Assembly (NCBI GenBank): GCA_026988355.1
Contig: JALSLK010000091.1
Span: forward strand, 1 to 64,000
Source of the DNA: Flavobacteriaceae bacterium
Lineage (GTDB): Bacteria > Bacteroidota > Bacteroidia > Flavobacteriales > Flavobacteriaceae
Length of the DNA: 64,000 nt
Direction: 5' to 3'
The notes under the pieces were generated by a model, which had not been told where the DNA came from, made no database searches, and worked only from the letters and a program-made list of their open reading frames with translations. Of this stretch, positions 18,697-27,455 are shown one piece after another (within the stretch, counting starts at the first letter, position 1; every line of letters starts with the position of its first letter). A program made the translations under genes and the position numbers.

Positions 18697-19152
18697 TTAA
18701 ACACCAAATTGCGCTAAATGATGGTCTATATGTTTATGGAATAAATTATTCCATTCGTCTTCGGTTAATTTTCCAAAAGATTTTGTATCTCTTGGCAAAA
18801 GTACTTCTACACCATTTTTTTGTGTCTTTAGAATGTAGGCAATTAAACGCGTTTTTTCTTTTTCAAAATCTCTAGTATCAGCAATCACAAAATACGGTGC
18901 TGTTCGTCCATTTCTAGGAAAAGGCTTTGAACCAACTACTTTATTCTTTACAAAAGTCTTTAACATAAAGCGTACAAATGCATTTGGCTTCGGGAATTTT
19001 CCATTTTCATAAACTACTTCGTATTGTATGTTTAAATGTGCTAACATCTGCGCCACATCCATTTTTCCCCAAAGTCGTTCGGTTTTAGGCGTTAAATTAT
19101 TAATTCTGTCGATAACTTCTTGTGCTACTTCTTTTTTAAAAATATTTTTCAT
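18697..19152 (-). CDS. DUF1569 (DinB-like) protein
   Basis: A 151-aa predicted helical-bundle protein. GKMDVAQMLAHLNIQYE near the N-terminus and HKHIDHHLAQFGV at the C-terminus supply histidines that match metal ligands of the DinB/YfiT fold; DUF1569 is the closest family. No substrate is known; DinB-like enzymes often act in thiol-transfer or detoxification. Lies between DUF4159 (25 bp upstream) and DUF1272 genes, likely one transcription unit. Confidence 0.83.
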   Translation of the reverse strand: MKNIFKKEVAQEVIDRINNLTPKTERLWGKMDVAQMLAHLNIQYEVVYENGKFPKPNAFVRFMLKTFVKNKVVGSKPFPRNGRTAPYFVIADTRDFEKEKTRLIAYILKTQKNGVEVLLPRDTKSFGKLTEDEWNNLFHKHIDHHLAQFGV

Positions 19153-19177
19153 CCTAAATTTGTTTTAGCTCGTTAAA

Positions 19178-19816
19178 TTAATTCATGAAAGCATATTGCA
19201 CTAAGTTTGCTCCCATTTTTAAAGCCTTCATTCTTAATTCTTGTGGATCATGATGTACTTCTCGATCTTCCCATCCATCGCTTAAATCACATTGGTAGTC
19301 GTAAAAACAAACCAGACGTCCTTCATAAAAAATTCCAAAACCTTGTGCTGGTTTATTATCGTGTTCGTGAATTTTTGGTAAACTCTCAAAATTATAGGTT
19401 TGGTGGTATATGGGATGGTTATATGGTATTTCTTGAAATTCCAATTTCGGAAATATTTTTTTCATTTCTCGACGTAAAAATTTATCCATACCGTAATTAT
19501 CGGATACATGTAAAAAGCCTCCAGATGTTAAATAATTTTTTAAATTATCTACAGCATTTTCATCGAAAAAGATATTTCCATGACCTGTCATAAAGACTAT
19601 TGGATAATTAAATAATTCTACACTATTTGGTGCTACAACTTTAGGTTTTCCTTTTATTTTAGTATTAATATTTTGATTACAAAAAGCAATTAAATTTGGC
19701 AATGCTGTTGGATTTGCATACCAATCTCCTCCGCCATCGTATTTTAATACTGCCAATTCTTGTGCTTGTAATATTTGAAAATTTATTACTATCAATAGAC
19801 TAATTATGTACTTCAT
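19178..19816 (-). CDS. DUF4159 exported protein
   Basis: A 212-aa protein with a signal peptide (MKYIISLLIVINFQILQAQ), then LKYDGGGDWYANPTALPNL, FMTGHGNIFF, YLTSGGFLHVSDNYGMDK and a C-terminal WEDREVHHD. This matches DUF4159, a Bacteroidota family with a glutamine-amidotransferase/flavodoxin-like fold; no activity is established. It follows rsmE by 137 bp. Confidence 0.86.
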   Translation of the reverse strand: MKYIISLLIVINFQILQAQELAVLKYDGGGDWYANPTALPNLIAFCNQNINTKIKGKPKVVAPNSVELFNYPIVFMTGHGNIFFDENAVDNLKNYLTSGGFLHVSDNYGMDKFLRREMKKIFPKLEFQEIPYNHPIYHQTYNFESLPKIHEHDNKPAQGFGIFYEGRLVCFYDYQCDLSDGWEDREVHHDPQELRMKALKMGANLVQYAFMN

Positions 19817-19953
19817 TATTTGTTTTATTATTTTTTAATTCATCTCGATACCAATTTTTTTCGTTATCACTACGAAAAATCACTTAATGAAATGTTTTCT
19901 AAAAATTACTTTTCAACATGCAACATCCTTCTCCCTACAATTTGGGACAATAT
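19817..19953. other. rsmE-DUF4159 spacer with weak hairpin
   Basis: Non-coding. TTTTTCGT (19857-19864) and ACGAAAAA (19872-19879) can pair around a 7-base loop, but no T-run follows on the - strand, so this is at best a weak terminator of rsmE. The TACCAATTTTTTT just before it resembles one end of the TACCAA elements but is too short to call. Confidence 0.3.
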
Positions 19954-20661
19954 TCATTCATTTACAAAAGCGACACTATGTGCAGCTACAATTCCAGCAG
20001 TTTCGGTTCGCAAACGACTGTTACCCAAAGATACCGCAATAAAATTATTGTGCAATGAAAGTGCTATTTCATTTGTAGAAAAATCGCCTTCTGGCCCTAT
20101 TAGTACCATAACATCTTTTTCTTTTATTAATTGACTTTTTAAAGTTTTTTTATCTGTTTCTTCACAATGTGCTATAAATAGACTTCCGCTTTGCTTTACA
20201 TTAATAAATTTTTTAAATGTAATTGCCTCGTTTAGTTTTGGCAGATAAAAACGCTTTGATTGTTTCATGGCTGCAATAAGTACTTTTTCTAATCGTTCTT
20301 TTTTAATTACTTTTCGCTCGGAATGTGTACAAATTATCGGTGTAATTTCGGTTACTCCTATTTCCGTGGCCTTTTCTAAAAACCATTCTAATCGCTGATT
20401 ATTTTTTGTTGGTGCAATTGCAATATGCAATTTATATTCTAGTGGATTTTTTACAAATTCTTTTTTAACAATATCTACCAAACAGCGTTTATCATTTGCG
20501 ATACTAATTTTTGAAGTAAATATATTTCCTATTCCATTAGTAATATATAAAATATCTCCTTCTTTTTTTCGAAGTACTTTTACAATATGTTTACTTTCAA
20601 TTTTATCGAAAATAAATTGTGTATCGTTTTCTGTTATTTTTTTATCGTAAAAAAGTTGCAT
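19954..20661 (-). CDS. rsmE: 16S rRNA (uracil-1498-N3)-methyltransferase RsmE
   Basis: SAM-dependent SPOUT methyltransferase that modifies U1498 of 16S rRNA. The 235-aa protein has an N-terminal PUA-like part and a C-terminal trefoil-knot domain with the diagnostic LIGPEGDFS and SLGNSRLRTETAGI motifs. It starts 5 bp after the outer-membrane-protein gene ends, so they are probably co-transcribed. Confidence 0.96.
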   Translation of the reverse strand: MQLFYDKKITENDTQFIFDKIESKHIVKVLRKKEGDILYITNGIGNIFTSKISIANDKRCLVDIVKKEFVKNPLEYKLHIAIAPTKNNQRLEWFLEKATEIGVTEITPIICTHSERKVIKKERLEKVLIAAMKQSKRFYLPKLNEAITFKKFINVKQSGSLFIAHCEETDKKTLKSQLIKEKDVMVLIGPEGDFSTNEIALSLHNNFIAVSLGNSRLRTETAGIVAAHSVAFVNE

Positions 20662-20666
20662 TTTAT

Positions 20667-21740
20667 TTAATCCTTATCTTTGTTTTTTCTACGTTTACTT
20701 CTTCTGCGTTTTTTTCTTCTTTTCTTTTTCTTTTTTTTGTGAAAAGATGGTGTGCCTCTTTTGGCTCTTCTACTTTTTCTACGTTTCTTCGTTTTAACTT
20801 TTCTAACTTTCGGTTTTCTTTTTTTCTTTTTAAATATTCTTTTAAAGAATGGCTCTTTAGTGCCTTTTAATGCGGTACTCTTTTTCTTTTTTCCATGTTT
20901 ATCTAATCGCCAAGAACCTCCTAAACTTATATAATTTGTATAGCCTCCTCCAATTAAACTAGTTCTACCAGAAATATCTACTTGCAAATTATTATTTACC
21001 AAATAAGCTGCTCCTAATCCATATTGAAATTCGTTTGAAGCTAATTTTTTAAAAACACCTTGATGCTCTCCAAAGATTGACCATTTCTCATTTAATGCAT
21101 ACGTTGCCGTTAAAATATAACCATATTCTAAATCTTTTTGAAGGATATTATCTACAACCAAATTGGTTAAGATAACAAAACGGCTACTTATATCATTTTG
21201 CAATAATACTGCTCCTTTAAAACTCATTCCGTTTGCTTTAAACCCTTTTCCTAAAAAGTTTGAATTCCAACCAATATAAGCTCCAACCGATGGAATTAAA
21301 CGCTTAAAATCAAAAGCGTGTCTTTTTTTCCAACTTCTTATTTCTTTAGATCTATCTGCATATTTTTGATTGTAAATCAAATATTTAGCTCCAAGTGTTA
21401 ATTTACTTATTCCGTTTACCGAATACGTATTCGAATCGAACACATTATGGAAAATTCGCTTATCTCTCTGATATGCAAAATCTAAATTAATTTCTAATTT
21501 TTCTAAAAATTTACCATATCTTAAAAATAAATTTCCTCCAAAGGCATTATCTGTATAAAAAGTGGACTTTAAATCACTCTTTTTAAAAAAAGTTCCTGCT
21601 TCTACTTGAAATACATTTGTACCAACTCCATACGGACTTTCGGAAAAACCTGGTCTTTTAGAATTAATTATCTCTGTATATTGTGCATTTAAACTTAAAA
21701 ACCCACCGAAAAATAAGACTATAATAATTATTTTTTTCAT
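20667..21740 (-). CDS. Putative outer-membrane transporter with very basic C-terminal tail
   Basis: A 357-aa exported protein. Signal peptide MKKIIIIVLFFGGFLSLNAQ is followed by a region of alternating short beta strands (RPGFSESPYGVGTNVFQVEAG, KLTLGAKYLIY, WSIFGEHQG, YGLGAAYLVNNNLQVDISG). This resembles the 'MetA-pathway of phenol degradation' (DUF-type) porin family common in Bacteroidota. From about residue 300 the chain becomes a run of Lys/Arg (for example KKKKKKRRKKRRRSKRRK), which is not a membrane barrel feature. ATG 21740 starts the signal peptide; the frame extends 18 codons upstream without a reason to use them. Function of the tail unknown. Confidence 0.75.
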   Translation of the reverse strand: MKKIIIIVLFFGGFLSLNAQYTEIINSKRPGFSESPYGVGTNVFQVEAGTFFKKSDLKSTFYTDNAFGGNLFLRYGKFLEKLEINLDFAYQRDKRIFHNVFDSNTYSVNGISKLTLGAKYLIYNQKYADRSKEIRSWKKRHAFDFKRLIPSVGAYIGWNSNFLGKGFKANGMSFKGAVLLQNDISSRFVILTNLVVDNILQKDLEYGYILTATYALNEKWSIFGEHQGVFKKLASNEFQYGLGAAYLVNNNLQVDISGRTSLIGGGYTNYISLGGSWRLDKHGKKKKSTALKGTKEPFFKRIFKKKKRKPKVRKVKTKKRRKSRRAKRGTPSFHKKKKKKRRKKRRRSKRRKNKDKD

Positions 21741-21821
21741 CTCTGCTATAAATATTTGGTAAATATAATATTTTATAGTTTTTATAACGTTCAATTTAAA
21801 GTCAAATTGTTATTTTTGAAT

Positions 21822-21829
21822 TAAATTTG
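21822..21829 (+). promoter_or_regulatory. candidate -7 promoter box TAAATTTG
   Basis: TAAATTTG lies 8 bp upstream of the DUF4834 ATG and fits the TANNTTTG consensus. A second match, TATTTTTG, is at 21811-21818. No correctly spaced -33 TTG is present, so this is a tentative call. Confidence 0.35.
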
Positions 21830-21837
21830 AAATACGA

Positions 21838-22086
21838 ATGGGATTTATTAGAACAATAGTAATTATAATGCTTGTATACTACGGATTTAAAATTGTAGCA
21901 CGTTATGCATTTCCTTTTTTTATAAAACGTTTTATGGGAAAGATGGAAGATAAATTTAAACAACAACAAGAATTTAATAAAAAAGAGGATCTAAATATTG
22001 GAGAAACTATAATTGATAAAAAGCCAAACAATAAAACGAGTAATAAAAATGTTGGCGAATATGTTGATTTTGAAGAAGTAGATTGA
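21838..22086 (+). CDS. DUF4834 small membrane protein
   Basis: An 82-aa protein with one N-terminal hydrophobic helix (FIRTIVIIMLVYYGFKIVARYAF), a basic amphipathic stretch (FIKRFMGKMEDKFKQQQ) and an acidic end (VGEYVDFEEVD). This is the DUF4834 pattern found in Flavobacteriia next to YfhO-type genes, as here. Function unknown. It probably sits in the inner membrane with the tail in the cytosol. Confidence 0.85.
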   Translation: MGFIRTIVIIMLVYYGFKIVARYAFPFFIKRFMGKMEDKFKQQQEFNKKEDLNIGETIIDKKPNNKTSNKNVGEYVDFEEVD

Positions 22087-22182
22087 TTTAATTTTTAAGA
22101 AAAAATAATACTATAAATGAATTAAGGAAATAATATTCTAATACCTCTGGTGACAATTAAATTAATTACGATTCAACAAAAA

Positions 22183-24597
22183 ATGAAAAAATACATACCT
22201 TATCTTATCGCAATAATTATTTTTGCAGTTGTTTCCGTAACATATTTTAGTCCAATACTAGAAGGACAACAAATACTACAAAGTGATATTGTTCAATTTA
22301 AAGGTTCTGCAAAAGAAATTGCAGATTTTAGAACTAAAAATAACAAAGAACCTTACTGGACAAATACTTCTTTTAGCGGAATGCCTGCATATAATGTAAG
22401 TGCCCTTTATCCGAATAACTATATTGGTAAACTTGATAGTGTATTGCGGTTTTTACCTAGACCTGCGGATTATCTATTTTTATACTTTTTTGGCTTTTTT
22501 ATTCTTCTTTCTGTTTTTAAAGTGGATTGGAAACTTGCCATTTTTGGTGCGCTTGCTTTCGGTTTTTCTACCTATTTTATTATTATTTTAGGTGTTGGTC
22601 ACAATGCAAAAGCACATGCAATTGCTTATTTTCCTATAGTTTTAGCAGGAATTATTTCTGTTTTTAAACATAAATACCTTTTTGGTTTTACATTAACCGC
22701 TTTAGCCATGGCTTTAGAAATAAGTGCTGGTCATCCACAAATGACCTATTATTTACTTTTTATGGTCATGCTACTTGGTATTCTATTTTTAATTACTGCT
22801 ATAAAGCAAAAAACCACAATGCATTTTATGAAGAGTATTGCTATTTTGGTTGTTGCTGTTATTTTAGGAGTTGGTATGAATACAACCAGTTTATTAGCGA
22901 CAAAACATTATGCAAAAGATAGTACTCGAAGTAAAAGTGAACTAACCATAAATGCCGATGGCTCTAAAAAAGAAGCTACTACTGGTTTAGACAAAGCGTA
23001 TATTACGAGTTATAGCTATGGGATTTTAGAAACTTTTAATTTGTTTATTCCTCGATTTATGGGTGGTGGAAGTAGTGAAAATATTGGTGAAAATTCTCAT
23101 ACTTACGATTTTTTAAACAAAACTGCTGGGCAACAACAAGCCAAAGGCTTTGTTAAAAATGTACCTACTTATTGGGGAAAACAACCTTTTGTTGGTGCTC
23201 CTGCTTATATTGGAGCTATTTCTATTTTCTTATTTTTTCTCGGTATCTTTTTGGTGGATAATGTCTATAAAAAATGGTTGATTGCTGCTACCATCTTTTC
23301 TATTTTAATGAGTTATGGAAAAAATCTAGCATTCTTAACCAACTTTTTTATCGATTATGTACCAATGTACAATAAATTTAGAGCCATTACATCCATACAA
23401 GTAATTGCTGAATTGGCAATTCCTTTACTTGGAGTTTTAGGTTTAAAACACTTTTTTGATACCAATATTTCTTCCGATAAGAAACTTAGTGCGTTAAAAT
23501 TAGCAACGTATATTGTTGGCGGAATTGCTTTGTTTTTTACAATTTTTGGACAATTTATTTTTGATTTTGATGGACAAAACGACAGACAACTTGATAAAAT
23601 GATTGTTGGTTTATCGGACGCAATTATAGCAGATAGAAAATCACTTTTATTTCTAGATAGTTTACGTACTTTACTTTTAATACTGGCTTCTGCTGGATTA
23701 CTTTGGGCTTTTTTAAAAAAGAAACTCCATTCCACAAAAATAATAATTGCGTTGGGCATTCTTCTTTTATTTGATTTGGTTGGTGTTGCAAAACGCTATG
23801 TGAACAATGACAATTTTGTTGATGCTATAAAAGTTGAAAAACCATTTCGTGCTTCAAAAATTGATACTGAAATTTTAAAAGACAAAAGCCATTATAGAGT
23901 AATTAATTTTGCTGGCAATCCGATGAATGAAGGTAGAACTTCTTATTTTCATAATTCCATTGGTGGTTATCATGCAGCAAAGCCTAGAAGATATCAAGAA
24001 TTATTTGATTTTCAAATTGCTTCAAAAATGAATGATGAGATTTTAAATATGCTCAATACAAAATACATCATTTTTCCAGATCAAAAAGGCAATGAAACTT
24101 TTCAAAAAAATACAGATGCCAATGGTAATGTTTGGTTTGTAAATAAAATTAAGTTTGTAGATTCTGCAAACGAAGAAATTAAAGCTTTAGATAACTTAAA
24201 AACCAAAACGGAAGCGGTTATGGATAAACAGTTTAGCAAAAACATTCAAACTCATTATCCTAAAGACAGTACGGCAATCATAAAGCTAACTAAAATGAAA
24301 ATGACAAAATTTACCTATACCAGTTTTAGTAATATTACGCAGTTTGCTGTTTTTTCTGAAATGTATTTTAAAGATTGGGTTGCTTATATTGATGGAATCA
24401 AAACTCCTATTAAACGAGTAAATTATGTTTTACGTGGTTTGGAAATCCCAAAAGGGAAACATGAAATTATATTTGATTTTCAGCCAACTATCATTAAAAA
24501 AGGAACTAATTTTACCATTGCTTCTTATATTTTAATGTTGTTAATTCCTTTAGGTTGGTTTTTTATGAATCGAAAATCACATAAAAAAATAAACTAA
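22183..24597 (+). CDS. YfhO-like multispanning membrane protein
   Basis: An 804-aa protein with about 12-13 hydrophobic helices in the first two thirds, an early extracytoplasmic loop with PILEGQQILQSDIVQFKG and WTNTSFSGMPAYN, and a soluble domain near 560-775 before a last helix. This matches the YfhO family, related to GT-C glycosyltransferases and linked in Firmicutes to lipoteichoic-acid glycosylation. The acceptor in Bacteroidota is not known. ATG 22183 (MKKYIPYLI) is chosen because the upstream in-frame GTG adds only a polar leader. It follows DUF4834 by 96 bp and is followed by a hairpin. Confidence 0.84.
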   Translation: MKKYIPYLIAIIIFAVVSVTYFSPILEGQQILQSDIVQFKGSAKEIADFRTKNNKEPYWTNTSFSGMPAYNVSALYPNNYIGKLDSVLRFLPRPADYLFLYFFGFFILLSVFKVDWKLAIFGALAFGFSTYFIIILGVGHNAKAHAIAYFPIVLAGIISVFKHKYLFGFTLTALAMALEISAGHPQMTYYLLFMVMLLGILFLITAIKQKTTMHFMKSIAILVVAVILGVGMNTTSLLATKHYAKDSTRSKSELTINADGSKKEATTGLDKAYITSYSYGILETFNLFIPRFMGGGSSENIGENSHTYDFLNKTAGQQQAKGFVKNVPTYWGKQPFVGAPAYIGAISIFLFFLGIFLVDNVYKKWLIAATIFSILMSYGKNLAFLTNFFIDYVPMYNKFRAITSIQVIAELAIPLLGVLGLKHFFDTNISSDKKLSALKLATYIVGGIALFFTIFGQFIFDFDGQNDRQLDKMIVGLSDAIIADRKSLLFLDSLRTLLLILASAGLLWAFLKKKLHSTKIIIALGILLLFDLVGVAKRYVNNDNFVDAIKVEKPFRASKIDTEILKDKSHYRVINFAGNPMNEGRTSYFHNSIGGYHAAKPRRYQELFDFQIASKMNDEILNMLNTKYIIFPDQKGNETFQKNTDANGNVWFVNKIKFVDSANEEIKALDNLKTKTEAVMDKQFSKNIQTHYPKDSTAIIKLTKMKMTKFTYTSFSNITQFAVFSEMYFKDWVAYIDGIKTPIKRVNYVLRGLEIPKGKHEIIFDFQPTIIKKGTNFTIASYILMLLIPLGWFFMNRKSHKKIN

Positions 24598-24608
24598 AAT
24601 CCAAAATA

Positions 24609-24639
24609 AAGCTCTAAATAACCATGTTATTTAAAGCTT
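24609..24639 (+). terminator. hairpin after the YfhO-like gene
   Basis: AAGCTCTAAATAAC and GTTATTTAAAGCTT can form a 14-bp stem with a single G-T pair and a 3-base loop, starting 12 bp after the stop codon. The following sequence (CAATTCTATTT) is not a strong U-tract, so termination is likely but not certain. Confidence 0.55.
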
Positions 24640-24670
24640 CAATTCTATTTAAAACAGCATTCTAAGTATA

Positions 24671-24826
24671 CTATTCATTTTCAATACAAGCAACATCCAC
24701 ATCTTGTGGCGTATTTTGTAAAATTTCTTGTGTGTTTACTTTTGTACAACTGCTCTTTTTTGAACGACAAGAAGTTAAACTTGCTACTGCAAATACAAAC
24801 ACAACGAATACGATTATTTTTTTCAT
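24671..24826 (-). CDS. Small lipoprotein, 51 aa
   Basis: A short gene on the - strand. It starts ATG 24826 with MKKIIVFVVFVFAVASLTSC, a complete lipoprotein signal with LTSC lipobox at C20. The mature part is only about 32 residues (RSKKSSCTKVNTQEILQNTP, then QDVDVACIENE) with two further cysteines. Stop TAG at 24671. A different frame over the same DNA is open longer but encodes an unlikely mix of Lys, Cys and Arg with no signal. I do not recognise a family. It lies between two convergent/intergenic elements, alone. Confidence 0.7.
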   Translation of the reverse strand: MKKIIVFVVFVFAVASLTSCRSKKSSCTKVNTQEILQNTPQDVDVACIENE

Positions 24827-24914
24827 TTTTATATTGTTTTAAGATGTCAAATATATGTATTTTTTTACAATACAAGAGTTACAACGAATTTTTATACGTT
24901 TTATTATATATATA

Positions 24915-25072
24915 TACCAATTCAATTTCAAAATGCGCTAAATAGATTTGAACTATTTTTATGTTTTACAATCTTGAAATTTCAAGCATAACATAGCTAT
25001 GGTTGAAATTTAAAGTGCTGTAAAACGTGAAATGATAAATAATTTATAGCGTATTTTGATGTTGAGTTGGTA
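24915..25072. repeat. 158-bp inverted-repeat element, copy 1
   Basis: Begins TACCAATTCAATTTCAAAAT and ends GATGTTGAGTTGGTA; the outer 26 bp of each end are inverted repeats with 22 matches. A second, nested inverted repeat in the middle (GTTTTACAATCTTGAAATTTC / GAAATTTAAAGTGCTGTAAAAC) could make almost the whole element fold into a long hairpin. The copy at 28405 has the same length and I count six differences. No open reading frame. It fits a MITE (non-autonomous transposable element) or a palindromic regulatory element. It ends 56 bp before the uvrB start. Confidence 0.85.
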
Positions 25073-25128
25073 TTACTACTTCCAATTCATAAATATTCTC
25101 TATTTTCGTTTACTAATTTATAATAAAA

Positions 25129-27117
25129 ATGCAATTCAAAATTCACAGTGACTTTAAGCCAACTGGAGATCAACCACAAGCTATTGCTCAATTAACTTCT
25201 GGTATTGGTACTAATGAGAAATCGCAAGTTTTACTTGGTGTAACTGGTTCTGGTAAAACGTTTACCATTGCAAATGTTATTGAACGTACCAAAAGACCAA
25301 CATTAATTCTTGCGCATAATAAAACACTTGCTGCTCAATTATACCAAGAGTTTAAACATTTTTTTCCTGAAAATGCTGTGGAATATTTTGTTTCCTACTA
25401 CGATTATTATCAACCAGAAGCCTATTTGCCAACTAGTGGTGTGTATATCGAAAAAGATTTATCTATAAATGAAGATATTGAACGTTTGCGTTTGAGTACA
25501 ACATCGTCCTTACTATCTGGACGTAGAGATGTTATTGTAATCGCTTCGGTGTCTTGTTTATACGGAATTGGAAATCCGATAGAATTCAAGAAAAATGTCA
25601 TTAAAATTGAAGTAAATCAAATAATATCTAGAACTAAACTTTTGCATCGTTTGGTAACTAGCTTATATTCTCGTACGGAAATGGAGCTCAAATCTGGTAC
25701 TTTTAAAGTAAAAGGAGATACGATTACTATTTATCCATCGTATGGAGATCAAGGCTATCGCATTCACTTTTTTGGCGACGAAATTGAAGAAATGGAAAGT
25801 TTTGATATCGCATCCAATTCCGTTATCGAAAATTACGACAAACTCACTATATATCCTGCAAACTTATTTGTAACTTCTCCAGAAGTATTGCAAAATGCCA
25901 TCCACGAAATTCAAAATGATATGGTAAAACAGGTTGCGTATTACAAAGAAATTGGAAAACATCTAGAAGCAAAACGTTTAAAAGAACGTACGGAATTTGA
26001 TTTAGAAATGATTCGCGAACTCGGTTATTGTAGTGGTATTGAAAATTATTCTCGTTACTTAGATGGTAGAGCTCCTGGAACTCGTCCTTTCTGTTTATTA
26101 GACTATTTTCCTGATGATTATTTAATGGTCGTCGATGAAAGTCATGTTACAATTCCGCAAGTACATGCTATGTATGGTGGTGACCGTTCTCGTAAAGAAA
26201 ATTTGGTAGAATATGGGTTCCGTTTACCTGCTGCTATGGATAATAGACCTTTAAAATTTGAGGAATTTGAAGTCATTCAGAATCAAGTAATTTATGTTAG
26301 TGCTACTCCTGCCGATTACGAACTACAAAAAACCGAAGGTGTGTTTGTTGAACAATTAATTAGACCAACTGGTTTATTAGATCCTATTATTGAAGTTAGA
26401 CCTAGTTTAAATCAGATTGATGATTTGATTGAAGAAATTCAAATTCGTGTAGAAAAAGACGAACGTACTTTAGTTACGACACTAACCAAACGTATGGCAG
26501 AAGAATTGGCAAAATATTTAACACGAATTCAAGTCCGTTGCCGCTATATTCACAGTGATGTTGACACCTTAGAACGTGTTGAAATTATGCGAGATTTACG
26601 TAAAGGTTTATTCGACGTTTTGATTGGTGTTAATTTACTTCGTGAAGGTTTGGATTTACCTGAAGTCTCTTTAGTTGCTATTTTAGATGCAGACAAAGAA
26701 GGTTTTCTACGTAGCCATCGTTCGCTTACTCAAACCATTGGTAGAGCTGCTAGAAATATTAACGGTAAAGCAATTATGTATGCTGATAAAGTTACCAAAA
26801 GCATGCAAAAAACCATCGATGAAACGAATTACAGACGTGAAAAACAAATACGATACAATACCGAAAACAACATTACTCCTACACAAATAAAAAAAGCAAT
26901 TGAAAGTGATTTAACCAAAAGTCAAGTTACATCGTATCATTACGATAATGCTTTAAGTAAAGTAGCGGAACAAGATTTGGAATATTTACCGAAACCTGAA
27001 ATTGAAAAACGCATCCGTCAAAAACGCAAATTAATGGAACAAGCTGCCAAAGCTTTAGATTTTATCATTGCGGCGCAACTACGTGATGAAATTGCAATTT
27101 TAAAAGAGAATTTATAA
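25129..27117 (+). CDS. uvrB: Excinuclease ABC subunit B
   Basis: DNA-damage recognition helicase of nucleotide-excision repair, 662 aa, normal length. Walker A GVTGSGKTFT, the beta-hairpin region YYDYYQPEAYLP, DESHVT (Walker B), QTIGRAARN (motif VI) and the C-terminal UVR domain (IEKRIRQKRKLMEQAAKALDF) are all present. The gene stands alone, with the 158-bp element between it and the lipoprotein gene and a 338-bp non-coding stretch after it. Confidence 0.98.
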   Translation: MQFKIHSDFKPTGDQPQAIAQLTSGIGTNEKSQVLLGVTGSGKTFTIANVIERTKRPTLILAHNKTLAAQLYQEFKHFFPENAVEYFVSYYDYYQPEAYLPTSGVYIEKDLSINEDIERLRLSTTSSLLSGRRDVIVIASVSCLYGIGNPIEFKKNVIKIEVNQIISRTKLLHRLVTSLYSRTEMELKSGTFKVKGDTITIYPSYGDQGYRIHFFGDEIEEMESFDIASNSVIENYDKLTIYPANLFVTSPEVLQNAIHEIQNDMVKQVAYYKEIGKHLEAKRLKERTEFDLEMIRELGYCSGIENYSRYLDGRAPGTRPFCLLDYFPDDYLMVVDESHVTIPQVHAMYGGDRSRKENLVEYGFRLPAAMDNRPLKFEEFEVIQNQVIYVSATPADYELQKTEGVFVEQLIRPTGLLDPIIEVRPSLNQIDDLIEEIQIRVEKDERTLVTTLTKRMAEELAKYLTRIQVRCRYIHSDVDTLERVEIMRDLRKGLFDVLIGVNLLREGLDLPEVSLVAILDADKEGFLRSHRSLTQTIGRAARNINGKAIMYADKVTKSMQKTIDETNYRREKQIRYNTENNITPTQIKKAIESDLTKSQVTSYHYDNALSKVAEQDLEYLPKPEIEKRIRQKRKLMEQAAKALDFIIAAQLRDEIAILKENL

Positions 27118-27455
27118 CAACCTCAACACAGTCAGTTCGAGTGAAATTTATGACCTAAGGAACAAGTTTTGTATCAAGAACGAACAATACGCCACAAAAT
27201 AGTACAAATTGAATAATAAATCTAATATCATCAATTTGTTGAATAGTATGCTGAATTAGAATTATTTTTTATTATAATCAATTGATTATCAAATATTTTT
27301 ATTATATTTACTACAACTCAAATAATTGTTGTCGTTTTTTAAACTACAACTATTGAAATATTGTGTGATCTCCCCCTTGTAAGCATTTATTAATATAAGT
27401 AAGACTTACGTTGCAATAGTCTTAAAAAATTGCAATTCATTTAAATTTTATTATT
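27118..27455. other. 338-bp spacer with degraded repeat
   Basis: No gene is seen. The first part (27131-27190) has CAGTCAGTTCGAGTG followed 30 bp later by GTATCAAGAACGAAC. This resembles the widespread flavobacterial 'CAGTTCGAGTG...GTATCGAGAAC' intergenic repeat, here mutated. The rest is very AT-rich, with a small palindrome GTAAGACTTAC and a TTGCAAT/ATTGCAA pair near 27411-27435 just before the T9SS cargo gene. These could be regulatory, but no promoter consensus is clear. Confidence 0.45.

Noticed and set aside
19207-19593. 128-codon open frame opposite the DUF4159 gene
   Set aside because: Antisense to a gene with a signal peptide and family motifs; the translated sequence has no recognisable features.
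20619-20870. Hydrophobic open frame opposite the Lys/Arg-rich tail
   Set aside because: Phe/Leu-rich translation is the expected antisense of Lys/Arg-rich (AAA/AGA) codons.
24681-24875. 64-codon open frame on the - strand overlapping the small lipoprotein
   Set aside because: Composition (Lys/Cys/Arg mix, no signal, no family) is unlike a gene; the shorter frame beside it has a perfect lipoprotein signal.
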